A stretch of DNA of 20,821 nucleotides from the NCBI GenBank assembly GCA_002348925.1, contig DEBV01000004.1:48225-69045 (forward strand). The letters are read 5' to 3'. The DNA is from Alphaproteobacteria bacterium UBA2947. GTDB lineage: Bacteria > Pseudomonadota > Alphaproteobacteria > Rs-D84. The notes under the pieces were generated by a model, which saw only the letters and a list, made by a program, of their open reading frames with translations, was not told where the DNA came from and made no database searches. Below are positions 14,830 to 20,251 of the stretch, piece by piece. The position numbers were made by a program, and so were the translations under genes. Numbering within the stretch: the stretch's first letter is position 1; each line of letters starts with the position of its first letter.

Positions 14830-15144
14830 ATGAAAAAATTTGTTGGAATATTGGCAATGTGTGCTGCGCTGGGTGCGTGTGATAAAACCGCGAAAAATGG
14901 CGATACAGTTATTATCGATTTTGCTGGATTTTTAGGTGAAGAACAATTCGCAGGTGGAACAGCGGAAAACTTTCCATTGAAATTGGGCAGCGGTCAATTC
15001 GTCCCAGGATTTGAAGATCAATTGATTGGTGCAAAAGTTGGCGAAACACGTGATGTAAATATCACTTTCCCACAAGATTATGTTCCAAACCTTGCGGGTA
15101 AAGATGTTGTGTTCAAAGTCACAATCAAAGAAATCCAAAAATAA
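14830..15144 (+). CDS. Lipoprotein with FKBP-type (trigger-factor-like) prolyl isomerase domain
   Basis: 104 residues. Signal with lipobox 'LGAC' (Cys17), so the mature protein is lipid-anchored outside the cytoplasm. Residues ~23-104 form a complete small FKBP fold: 'GDTVIIDFAGFLGEEQF', 'GSGQFVPGFEDQLIGAKVGE', 'ITFPQDY', ending 'VVFKVTIKEI'. The wording is closest to the PPIase domain of trigger factor rather than to periplasmic FkpA or Mip, from memory of those families. The likely role is proline isomerisation or chaperoning of exported proteins. The start has AAAGGAAAAA. It is the second gene of the lipoprotein operon and is followed by a terminator. Confidence 0.87.
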   Translation: MKKFVGILAMCAALGACDKTAKNGDTVIIDFAGFLGEEQFAGGTAENFPLKLGSGQFVPGFEDQLIGAKVGETRDVNITFPQDYVPNLAGKDVVFKVTIKEIQK

Positions 15145-15160
15145 TTTAGAAACTTATAAA

Positions 15161-15187
15161 AAAACCGCCAAAACGGCGGTTTTTTTA
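15161..15187. terminator. Bidirectional intrinsic terminator
   Basis: Stem AACCGCC/GGCGGTT around 15163-15181 with loop AAAAC, an A-run on the left and a T-run on the right. It separates the convergent FKBP and lpxI genes and overlaps the lpxI stop codon. Confidence 0.85.
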
Positions 15188-16003
15188 TATTGCCTTTATA
15201 AATATCTTTGCTTTGTTTGCGGCGGCAATTACTGCCTGTTTGTCGATAACAAAACAAGTTTTTGCGTTTACTATTATTCCATGTAATTTTGCTGCAGCCA
15301 CAGCACGTACAGTATCAACGCCGATTGCAGGTATATCTATTCTTAAATCTTGGCCAGGTTTGGTCATCTTGGCGAATACCCCACCGCTTTTGCGACGATT
15401 TTTGCGCATTTCAACAACGCGGTCCAGCATACGCGCAGTACCTTCTGCGGCTTCGACAGCGATAACTTGTTTGTCGACAACCACTGATGCGCCAATATCT
15501 TCGATTCCGATAGTGTGTGAAACTTGAATCGCGCGTGCAATATCTTTTTCGTCATCGCGGGACGGTTTTGTTTTTGTTTGAATTCCCGCTTTTTCAAAAG
15601 TTAATTCAGGTGCCAAATCTTGTGCAGCCACAATTTCATAGCCACGTTTTTCCAATGCTTTGTTAAATGCAACAGCCATCGAATCATACCCCCGTTGATG
15701 TTTAAGAACGCTTAATAACACAGAAATCGACCAAAAATCAGGACGAATATCAGACAAATTTATATGCCCCAACGCACCCACGAAAACCAGTTTGTGTATT
15801 CCACGCTTTTTACATTCACGTGCTGCACGTCCACCGTTTCCCAATCTTATTACTAAATCAGGGTTAAGGGCAGGGTCGTAGAAATTTTTTAGCCCAACCA
15901 CATAAACTTCCCATCCGTTTTTACGCAACGCATCGCGTGTTTGAAACGGCAGAGATAATGCACCAGCAAAAAGGGCGACTTTCTTGTCTTGTTTTTTCAT
16001 CAT
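15185..16003 (-). CDS. lpxI: UDP-2,3-diacylglucosamine diphosphatase LpxI
   Basis: 272 residues, normal for the DUF1009/LpxI family. It hydrolyses UDP-2,3-diacylglucosamine to lipid X in lipid A synthesis and replaces LpxH in most Alphaproteobacteria. The C-terminal catalytic half is clear: 'GVFAKMTKPGQDLRIDIPAIGVDTV' region (positions ~206-232) and a final 'A-N-K-A-K-I-F-I' helix. The N-terminal half has 'VALFAGALSLP' and 'VFVGALGHINLSDIRPD'. The first of two tandem ATGs (16003) sits exactly six bases past the -10, so it is the likely start and the mRNA is probably leaderless. Divergent from the RNA methyltransferase gene. Confidence 0.93.
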   Translation of the reverse strand: MMKKQDKKVALFAGALSLPFQTRDALRKNGWEVYVVGLKNFYDPALNPDLVIRLGNGGRAARECKKRGIHKLVFVGALGHINLSDIRPDFWSISVLLSVLKHQRGYDSMAVAFNKALEKRGYEIVAAQDLAPELTFEKAGIQTKTKPSRDDEKDIARAIQVSHTIGIEDIGASVVVDKQVIAVEAAEGTARMLDRVVEMRKNRRKSGGVFAKMTKPGQDLRIDIPAIGVDTVRAVAAAKLHGIIVNAKTCFVIDKQAVIAAANKAKIFIKAI

Positions 16004-16009
16004 GCTTTA

Positions 16010-16038
16010 ATGATAGTTTTAAAACCACTTGGAATCAA
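16010..16038 (-). promoter_or_regulatory. lpxI promoter (leaderless)
   Basis: Minus strand TTGATT (16038-16033), 17-bp spacer, TATCAT (16015-16010), six bases to the ATG at 16003. Its -35 overlaps that of the divergent gene within TTGGAATCAA (16029-16038). Confidence 0.65.
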
Positions 16039-16058
16039 GACAGAATTTATGTTAAGAT
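16029..16058 (+). promoter_or_regulatory. Promoter of the RNA methyltransferase gene (leaderless)
   Basis: TTGGAA (16029-16034), 18-bp spacer, TAAGAT (16053-16058), six bases to the ATG at 16065. It shares its -35 with the lpxI promoter on the other strand. Confidence 0.55.
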
Positions 16059-16064
16059 GAAATT

Positions 16065-17000
16065 ATGCAAAATAAAAAATGTCCTTTGTTTGGTATATGT
16101 GGTGGTTGTCAGTTTGATTTTGCTGATAAAAATTATCGCGTGGAAAAACTGAAAAAACTGCCAAAAATAGAATTTACGCACGACGCAATTTGGGGTGTGG
16201 CTGGCACGCGCAGGCGGGCGGATTTCGCGTTTGTTGACGGATGCTTTGGTTTTTTCAAGGCGCAATCAAAAGACATCGTTGATATAAAAAATTGCCCGAA
16301 CACAGTTCCTGAAATAAATGAAGTGTTACCAAGTGTTGCGAATTTGCCATGGCGTGGCGCGGGTTCTGTGCTGATAACAAAATGTGAAAACGGAATAGAT
16401 ATTGTGGTGAACAGCGATGTTCCGTATTTCAGTGCTGACTTTAAAAGCGCGGTTGAAAAATTGCCACCACAAATAATTCGATTTACTTGGAATGATACTG
16501 TTGTTCGTAAATATGTTGACCCAGAAATAAAGTTTAATGATAAAATTATTTCATATCCAATGAACGCTTTCTTACAGCCAACGACAGAGACAGAACAAAT
16601 TTTGCGTGATTTAGTTGTTAAATATGTTGATGGGACGGGGCGCGTTGCCGATTTATTCTGTGGTTTGGGTAATTTTACTTTTGCAACAAATGCGACAGGT
16701 TTTGATATTGTTGGCAATGGTATAAAACGAGATTTGTTTAAAAAGCCACTGACATCTGCAAATCTGAATCAGTATGATGTTGTGATAATGGACCCACCAC
16801 GTGCAGGCGCAGAAAAGCAGAGCAAAGAATTATCTAAATCAAACATAAATAAAATAGTTTATGTTTCTTGCAATCCAACGACTTTTGTTTGCGATAAAAA
16901 AATTCTTGAAAGCGGCGGATATAAAATGACAGTTGCAATCCCTGTTGACCAATTTGTTGGTTCAACACATTGGGAAATATTCAGCGTGTTTGAAAAATAA
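16065..17000 (+). CDS. RNA (uracil-5-)-methyltransferase, TrmA/RlmD family, short form
   Basis: 311 residues, well short of the ~430 of E. coli RlmD. Transfers a methyl group from S-adenosylmethionine to C5 of a uridine in rRNA or tRNA. The iron-sulfur cluster cysteines are present: Cys6, Cys12, Cys15 ('CPLFGICGGC') and Cys77 ('KNCPN'). The SAM site 'ADLFCGLGNFTF' (~195-206), 'DPPRAG' (243-248) and catalytic Cys269 ('YVSCNP') are intact. The N-terminal TRAM RNA-binding domain is missing and the central domain is compact. The exact target base (23S U747, U1939 or tRNA U54) cannot be told. No ribosome site precedes the ATG, in keeping with a leaderless start. Confidence 0.88.
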   Translation: MQNKKCPLFGICGGCQFDFADKNYRVEKLKKLPKIEFTHDAIWGVAGTRRRADFAFVDGCFGFFKAQSKDIVDIKNCPNTVPEINEVLPSVANLPWRGAGSVLITKCENGIDIVVNSDVPYFSADFKSAVEKLPPQIIRFTWNDTVVRKYVDPEIKFNDKIISYPMNAFLQPTTETEQILRDLVVKYVDGTGRVADLFCGLGNFTFATNATGFDIVGNGIKRDLFKKPLTSANLNQYDVVIMDPPRAGAEKQSKELSKSNINKIVYVSCNPTTFVCDKKILESGGYKMTVAIPVDQFVGSTHWEIFSVFEK

Positions 17001-17174
17001 AAAAAGCCACCCGCGAGGGTGGCTTTTTCCGGATGGCCAGAAAGGAAGGAAAGGAGAAAAAGAAACGGCCATCCTAAACTTGTGTTTGGGCCCAAAGTCC
17101 AGAGGAGAGAGAATGTAGGAGGGAGTCTGAAAACCCTGGGCCCGATAAAGTCAAACGATTTTCATCCTTTGACG
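16999..17174 (-). ncRNA. Predicted small RNA with pyrimidine-rich, anti-Shine-Dalgarno hairpin loops
   Basis: Read on the minus strand, a near-consensus promoter (17209-17181) predicts a transcript from ~17174 to a strong terminator ending at ~16999, about 175 nt. Four hairpins tile it. H1 is GTCAAA/TTTGAC (17173-17150). H2 is GGGCCC/GGGCCC (17143-17138 with 17093-17088) with further wobble pairs, around a loop containing CUCCCUCCU and CUCUCUCCUC. H3 is an 8-bp GGATGGCC/GGCCATCC stem (17074-17067 with 17038-17031) around a 28-nt loop that is all pyrimidine but for its first base. H4 is the terminator. The loops are complementary to GGAGG-type ribosome sites. This architecture recalls alphaproteobacterial sRNAs with CCUCC loops, but I recognise no named family. 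No convincing ORF is present on either strand. Confidence 0.7.
17001..17028. terminator. Bidirectional intrinsic terminator
   Basis: Stem GCCACCC/GGGTGGC (17006-17023), loop GCGA, with seven A to the left (16999-17005) and five T to the right. It ends the methyltransferase gene on the plus strand and the predicted sRNA on the minus strand. Confidence 0.88.
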
Positions 17175-17180
17175 AATCGA

Positions 17181-17209
17181 AATGTAATACACAAAATGCA
17201 ATTTGTCAA
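17181..17209 (-). promoter_or_regulatory. Promoter of the predicted sRNA
   Basis: Minus strand perfect TTGACA (17209-17204), 17-bp spacer, TACATT (17186-17181). A second TTGACA lies 12 bp further upstream (17221-17216). The predicted start (17174/17173) coincides with the base of the first hairpin. Confidence 0.65.
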
Positions 17210-17292
17210 GTATTTTGTCAAATTTTTTTTGATTTTTTTATTTTGAATGCTTTTTTCGGCTTTTTTTAGGGATTTTTACCAATAATCAAAGA

Positions 17293-17321
17293 TTGAATTC
17301 ATTGTGTATATCAAGTATTAT
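17293..17321 (+). promoter_or_regulatory. Promoter of the HTH gene
   Basis: TTGAAT (17293-17298), 17-bp spacer, TATTAT (17316-17321). This predicts a leader of about 38 nt containing AGGAGAG before the ATG at 17366. The AT-rich stretch 17210-17292 holds nothing else recognisable. Confidence 0.6.
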
Positions 17322-17365
17322 TAGATTGTTTGATTGGGAAACTGCTAAAAAATAGGAGAGAATTC

Positions 17366-17611
17366 ATGACACACGAAGATGTATGGCGCGCGATAGAAAA
17401 TTTTGCAACGGAACATCATATGTCTTGTTCAGGCTTGGCAAAATGCAGCGGTTTAGACCCAACGACATTTAATAAAAGCAAACGTTGGTCCAAAGAAGGT
17501 CAACCACGATGGCCGTCGACCAACAGTATTTCTAAAATTTTGGCATCAACAGGTGCTTCGTTGGAAGATTTTACTAAATTTATTCCGTCAAACGAACAGC
17601 ACACTATGTGA
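17366..17611 (+). CDS. Stand-alone S24-type helix-turn-helix DNA-binding protein
   Basis: 81 residues from the ATG at 17366, with AGGAGAG upstream; an in-frame start at 17330 would precede this site and is rejected. The sequence 'MTHEDVWRAIENFATEHHMS' followed by 'GLAKCSGLDPTTFNKSKR' and 'RWPSTNSISKILASTG' matches the N-terminal helix-turn-helix of alphaproteobacterial LexA/CI-like S24 repressors, from memory. Those are normally ~210-230 residues with a self-cleaving serine peptidase domain. Here the protein stops after 'FTKFIPSNEQHTM', so the peptidase part is absent and no trace of it follows. It may be a constitutive repressor or a relic. Confidence 0.8.
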   Translation: MTHEDVWRAIENFATEHHMSCSGLAKCSGLDPTTFNKSKRWSKEGQPRWPSTNSISKILASTGASLEDFTKFIPSNEQHTM

Positions 17612-17621
17612 TAATAAAATC

Positions 17622-17650
17622 TTGCACAGTACTGTTTTATTCGGTATTGT
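17622..17650 (+). promoter_or_regulatory. Promoter of the wHTH-birA unit (leaderless)
   Basis: TTGCAC (17622-17627), 17-bp spacer, TATTGT (17645-17650), six bases to the ATG at 17657. No ribosome site is present. Confidence 0.6.
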
Positions 17651-17656
17651 ATCTGT

Positions 17657-18076
17657 ATGTTGGACAATATAAAAATTTATACATCGGATAAATACTGGCA
17701 CAGCATTTTCGCTGATTTGGGTGCGAATCTTGTTGAATCCCCAGATTGCGCAGATGTTATTTTTGACGATATTAAAATAAACGCGCCCATTTCAGTTGAC
17801 GATTTACAGAGTTTGATTTTAAACCAATTCAACAAAAATGATATTATCATCAGTGTTTTTGGTCGTGATATGGTTTTGCCTGAATTGCAAAGAAAAATTG
17901 TTGTCGCGCTTTATAAAAATCCAAATATTCAAATGCGTGAATTAAAGTTGGCGGTTGGCGTAATGCCTGACATTGCAACGCACAGTGTGGAAAACGCTAT
18001 CTATCAGTTGCGCAAAACTTTTGGACATGATTTCATTTTAAACGAAAATGGGGGATACAGAATTGGGCGCATATAA
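17657..18076 (+). CDS. OmpR-type winged-helix protein without a standard receiver domain
   Basis: 139 residues. The C-terminal ~65 residues form a winged helix of the OmpR/PhoB output type: 'LPELQRKIVVALY' then 'THSVENAIYQLRKTFG' (recognition helix) and the hairpin wing 'ILNENGGYRIGR'. The N-terminal ~70 residues ('MLDNIKIYTSDKYWHSIFADLGANL') are strand-helix-like but lack the Asp phospho-site pattern of a receiver and are too short for one. It probably binds DNA; its signal input is unknown. The mRNA is predicted to be leaderless. The end overlaps birA by 29 bp, so the two are likely co-transcribed. Confidence 0.75.
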   Translation: MLDNIKIYTSDKYWHSIFADLGANLVESPDCADVIFDDIKINAPISVDDLQSLILNQFNKNDIIISVFGRDMVLPELQRKIVVALYKNPNIQMRELKLAVGVMPDIATHSVENAIYQLRKTFGHDFILNENGGYRIGRI

Positions 18077-18728
18077 ACTGATTTCTTTTGATAAAATTCC
18101 ATCTACCCAAGATTATGCGCATGATTTAATCGCCCAAAAAAAAGCAACTGATAAAACTGTTATAACCGCGCTGGCGCAAAGTGCGGGACGCGGACGATAC
18201 AGACGCACATGGGTGTCGCATCATGGAAATTTGTATGCTTCGTTTATTTATAAAACATCTGAACGCGATCCGCGATTGTCTTATGCAGTGGCAGTGGCGA
18301 TTGCAGAAACCCTGATTTCGTTTGGATTAAAACCGCAGATAAAATGGCCAAATGATGTTTTAATAGATGGTAAAAAAATCAGTGGTGTGTTGATTGAATA
18401 CGCACAAAATTTTGTGATAGTTGGCATTGGAATAAATATTGAAACTTGTCCAACCGTCAAAGAATACCAAACAACAAAAGTAAAAAAATACGCAGATGTA
18501 TCTATCGAAGAGGTTTTAAGTGCGCTGATGAAAAAATTAGACAAGTGGCGTAAAGCAGATTTTTACGATGTTCGTGAACGTTGGATGGAATTGGCTATAT
18601 GCATAAATAAACCAGTAAAATATCAAGGCAAAATGGCAGAACTTATTGGTATAAACGAAGACGGCGCATTGGTCTTGCGCTTTGATACACGCTATGTTTT
18701 AACATACGGTGATGAAATCAGTATTTAA
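18048..18728 (+). CDS. birA: Biotin--[acetyl-CoA-carboxylase] ligase
   Basis: 226 residues, the monofunctional form without the N-terminal repressor helix-turn-helix of E. coli BirA. It activates biotin with ATP and attaches it to the biotin carrier protein of acetyl-CoA carboxylase. Motifs are 'STQDYA', the biotinyl-AMP loop 'GRGRYRRTW' (47-55), 'KWPNDVLID' (99-107) and 'GVLIE' with 'VGIGINI'. The ATG at 18048 overlaps the previous gene by 29 bp. A TTG at 18063 lies ten bases after a GGGGG run and is a possible alternative start that would cost only five residues. Confidence 0.93.
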   Translation: MGDTELGAYKLISFDKIPSTQDYAHDLIAQKKATDKTVITALAQSAGRGRYRRTWVSHHGNLYASFIYKTSERDPRLSYAVAVAIAETLISFGLKPQIKWPNDVLIDGKKISGVLIEYAQNFVIVGIGINIETCPTVKEYQTTKVKKYADVSIEEVLSALMKKLDKWRKADFYDVRERWMELAICINKPVKYQGKMAELIGINEDGALVLRFDTRYVLTYGDEISI

Positions 18729-18734
18729 ATGCTC

Positions 18735-18763
18735 TTGACTTTTATGTCAATTTGTGATATTAT
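18735..18763 (+). promoter_or_regulatory. Strong promoter at the head of the phage-like module
   Basis: TTGACT (18735-18740), 17-bp spacer, TATTAT (18758-18763). The -35 is part of an inverted repeat (TTGAC...GTCAA, 18735-18750), a possible operator. The predicted start near 18770 lies just upstream of two terminators. Confidence 0.7.
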
Positions 18764-18789
18764 ATAGAGCATCAAGAACAGAAATTATG

Positions 18790-18813
18790 CCCGCAAGATT
18801 TGCGGCTTTTTTT
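18790..18813 (+). terminator. First leader terminator of the phage-like module
   Basis: Stem CCGCAA/TTGCGG (18791-18805) with a 3-nt loop, followed by C and seven T. It would end transcripts from the 18735-18763 promoter after about 43 nt. Confidence 0.8.
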
Positions 18814-18826
18814 ATTCTTAATTTTT

Positions 18827-18855
18827 GCCCGTGCATTTTTGTGCGGGCTTTTTTT
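18827..18855 (+). terminator. Second leader terminator of the phage-like module
   Basis: Stem GCCCG/CGGGC (18827-18848), extended by GCA/TGC with a one-base bulge, then seven T. Two terminators in a row before the first gene imply a need for antitermination or deliberate damping. Confidence 0.7.
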
Positions 18856-18879
18856 ATACGAAAAAAGACAGGTCAAAAC

Positions 18880-19290
18880 ATGCAACTTACTTTAATAAAG
18901 AACAATGATGATACCCAAATCGTATCATATAAATTGGCACGCATAATATTTGCAGAAACTGGCGGTGTTTCACTTCAAATAGCGGAAGCGATGGCTTCTA
19001 TGATTAACAATATTCACCTCAAACATAATAAATCTTTTGAATCTATTTCAAAAGATTCGGATTTGTTTGAATGTTTAAATCCAAAATCATCGCGACATCA
19101 AAATTTAAACATATCAGCAAATGACAGGAAATTTCAAATGTGTTTGCGTACTGTAAAAACAATGATGCGTGGCAATTTGCAGGACACTGTTTTTGGCGCG
19201 ACAAAATTTCATCACGCAAATGTTATTCCAATGTGGGCAATGTCGCGCGGTTATATTTCAGAATGCGAAGATATTTTGTTTTATTTGTAA
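18880..19290 (+). CDS. SleB-like cell wall hydrolase (phage-lysin-like)
   Basis: 136 residues from the ATG at 18880. The frame is open upstream to 18787 and beyond, but that stretch is the two terminators, whose T-runs read as Phe and create a false hydrophobic segment; a start at ATG 18787 is therefore less likely though not excluded. The family pattern is 'LARIIFAETGGVSLQIAEAMASMINN' region (~19-44, probable catalytic Glu26) and the late 'GATKFHHANVIPMWAMSRG' typical of SleB/CwlJ-type hydrolases. It probably cleaves peptidoglycan. As the first gene before a holin-like protein and a scaffold, it is most likely the lysin of a phage or gene transfer agent. Ribosome site is weak. Confidence 0.78.
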   Translation: MQLTLIKNNDDTQIVSYKLARIIFAETGGVSLQIAEAMASMINNIHLKHNKSFESISKDSDLFECLNPKSSRHQNLNISANDRKFQMCLRTVKTMMRGNLQDTVFGATKFHHANVIPMWAMSRGYISECEDILFYL

Positions 19291-19305
19291 AAGAAAGGAT
19301 TACTT

Positions 19306-19497
19306 ATGACAAAAATAATCAAAGGCGGTTATTTAAAAGATAAAAAAACTTATGTTGTATCAAGTGTTGGTATTGTGTCTGCCATTGGGGCTTACCTGAT
19401 TGGTGATGAAGATATTTTTACAATGATGCAAACTATATTTATGTTGGGCGGTATATATTTTCTTAAACAAGAATCTTCAACCAAAGGAAAAAAATAA
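19306..19497 (+). CDS. Small membrane protein, holin-like
   Basis: 63 residues. A basic N-terminus ('MTKIIKGGYLKDKK') is followed by two hydrophobic segments (~16-33 and ~38-54) separated by an acidic turn (GDEDIF), and a basic tail (KGKK). Size, two-helix hairpin and charged tail fit a class II holin, and it directly follows a lysin-like gene. The 'KGGYLK-K-TY' opening is familiar from small proteins in alphaproteobacterial phage head clusters, from memory. The start has AAAGGAT; the stop overlaps the next start by one base (TAATG). Confidence 0.65.
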   Translation: MTKIIKGGYLKDKKTYVVSSVGIVSAIGAYLIGDEDIFTMMQTIFMLGGIYFLKQESSTKGKK

Positions 19498-20153
19498 TGG
19501 AACAAGTACCAGAAAAATTTCTTGATGAAAATGGTGAATTAAATACATCTGCGTTGGTTAAATCTTATTGCGAATTAGAAAAAAAGATGAGCGGTATGAT
19601 TTCTGTCCCAAAAGATGATGCTGATGTTGATGCAAAACAAAAATTTAATCATGCGATTGGTGTGCCTGATAATGCATCTGAATATCCAATAAATGATTTG
19701 TTTGATGACGAATCGGTTCGCAATAAATTTCATGAAATTGGATTAACTTCACAACAAGTTGAAAAAATTTATTCCATCGCAGAAGAATTTTTAACACCAA
19801 CAATAAAAAATTTATTTGAATTACAAAATGAAACAAATGCAATAAATGAATTAAAAAATTTTTTTGGGTCAGCAGAAAAAATGAATGATGCGTTGCGTGA
19901 AATAAATGCGTTCGGACAAAAGTATTTACCCGCATCTGCATTTGAAGAGTTGTGTTCTACACCCCAGGGAATACAAGGCATATACAAGATGATGCAATCG
20001 CTTGAACCAAATGTTTTAACAGATAAAAACGCAACAGAAAATTTATCAGATGATATGTTGCGTAACATGATGCGCGATCCAAAATATTGGCGTGATAAAG
20101 ATCCAGAATATGTTCGTAAAATTGAAAACGGTTTTAAAAAATTATATTCATAA
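19497..20153 (+). CDS. Phage capsid assembly scaffolding protein
   Basis: 218 residues, acidic and helical, with no signal peptide. The opening 'VPEKFLDENGELNTSALVKSYCELEKKM' region (3-31) and the ending 'RDPKYWRDKDPEYVRKIENGF' (~193-213) are typical of scaffolds of tailed phages, where the C-terminal helix binds the coat protein. In T7-like and many alphaproteobacterial phages this gene stands just before the major capsid gene; here the capsid gene start follows after one intervening gene. It is coupled to the holin-like gene by a TAATG overlap. The scaffold would shape the procapsid and then exit. Whether the particle is a prophage or a gene transfer agent is open. Confidence 0.78.
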   Translation: MEQVPEKFLDENGELNTSALVKSYCELEKKMSGMISVPKDDADVDAKQKFNHAIGVPDNASEYPINDLFDDESVRNKFHEIGLTSQQVEKIYSIAEEFLTPTIKNLFELQNETNAINELKNFFGSAEKMNDALREINAFGQKYLPASAFEELCSTPQGIQGIYKMMQSLEPNVLTDKNATENLSDDMLRNMMRDPKYWRDKDPEYVRKIENGFKKLYS

Positions 20154-20202
20154 ATTATTTTTATTCTTTACTATTTGTTTTGATTCATATAAAATGTAAT
20201 TA

Positions 20203-20223
20203 AGAACAAAATAATTTTGTTCT
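20203..20223. promoter_or_regulatory. 21-bp perfect palindrome, possible operator
   Basis: AGAACAAAAT, one central A, ATTTTGTTCT. It lies 28 bp upstream of the H1-like start. No T-run follows on the plus strand and none precedes on the minus strand, so it is not a terminator. An AT-rich region with TATAAA (20189-20194) just upstream suggests promoter overlap and control by a dimeric repressor. Confidence 0.6.
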
Positions 20224-20251
20224 GTCCAAAAAATATTAAAAGGAGAGAATC

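Noticed and set aside
16133..16717. Long minus-strand ORF (194 codons) inside the methyltransferase gene
   Set aside because: It is a shadow of a gene with intact catalytic motifs on the other strand. It has no ribosome site and no recognisable domain.
17031..17143. Plus-strand purine-rich stretch with many GGAGG-like motifs, read as a coding leader or repeated ribosome sites
   Set aside because: No credible ORF follows the motifs. The promoter, hairpins and terminator are consistent on the minus strand, where the same bases form C/U-rich loops of a small RNA.
16999..17174. SRP RNA, 6S RNA, tmRNA or RNase P RNA
   Set aside because: The conserved signatures I know (SRP tetraloop region GGAAGCA, tmRNA ends, RNase P GAGGAAAGTCC) are absent and the length or fold does not fit. 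6S cannot be excluded by covariance without tools, but there is no single long bulged hairpin.
18754..18879. N-terminal extension and hydrophobic leader of the SleB-like protein
   Set aside because: The in-frame hydrophobic stretch is produced by the T-runs of two terminators (Phe codons). The ATG at 18880 follows them.
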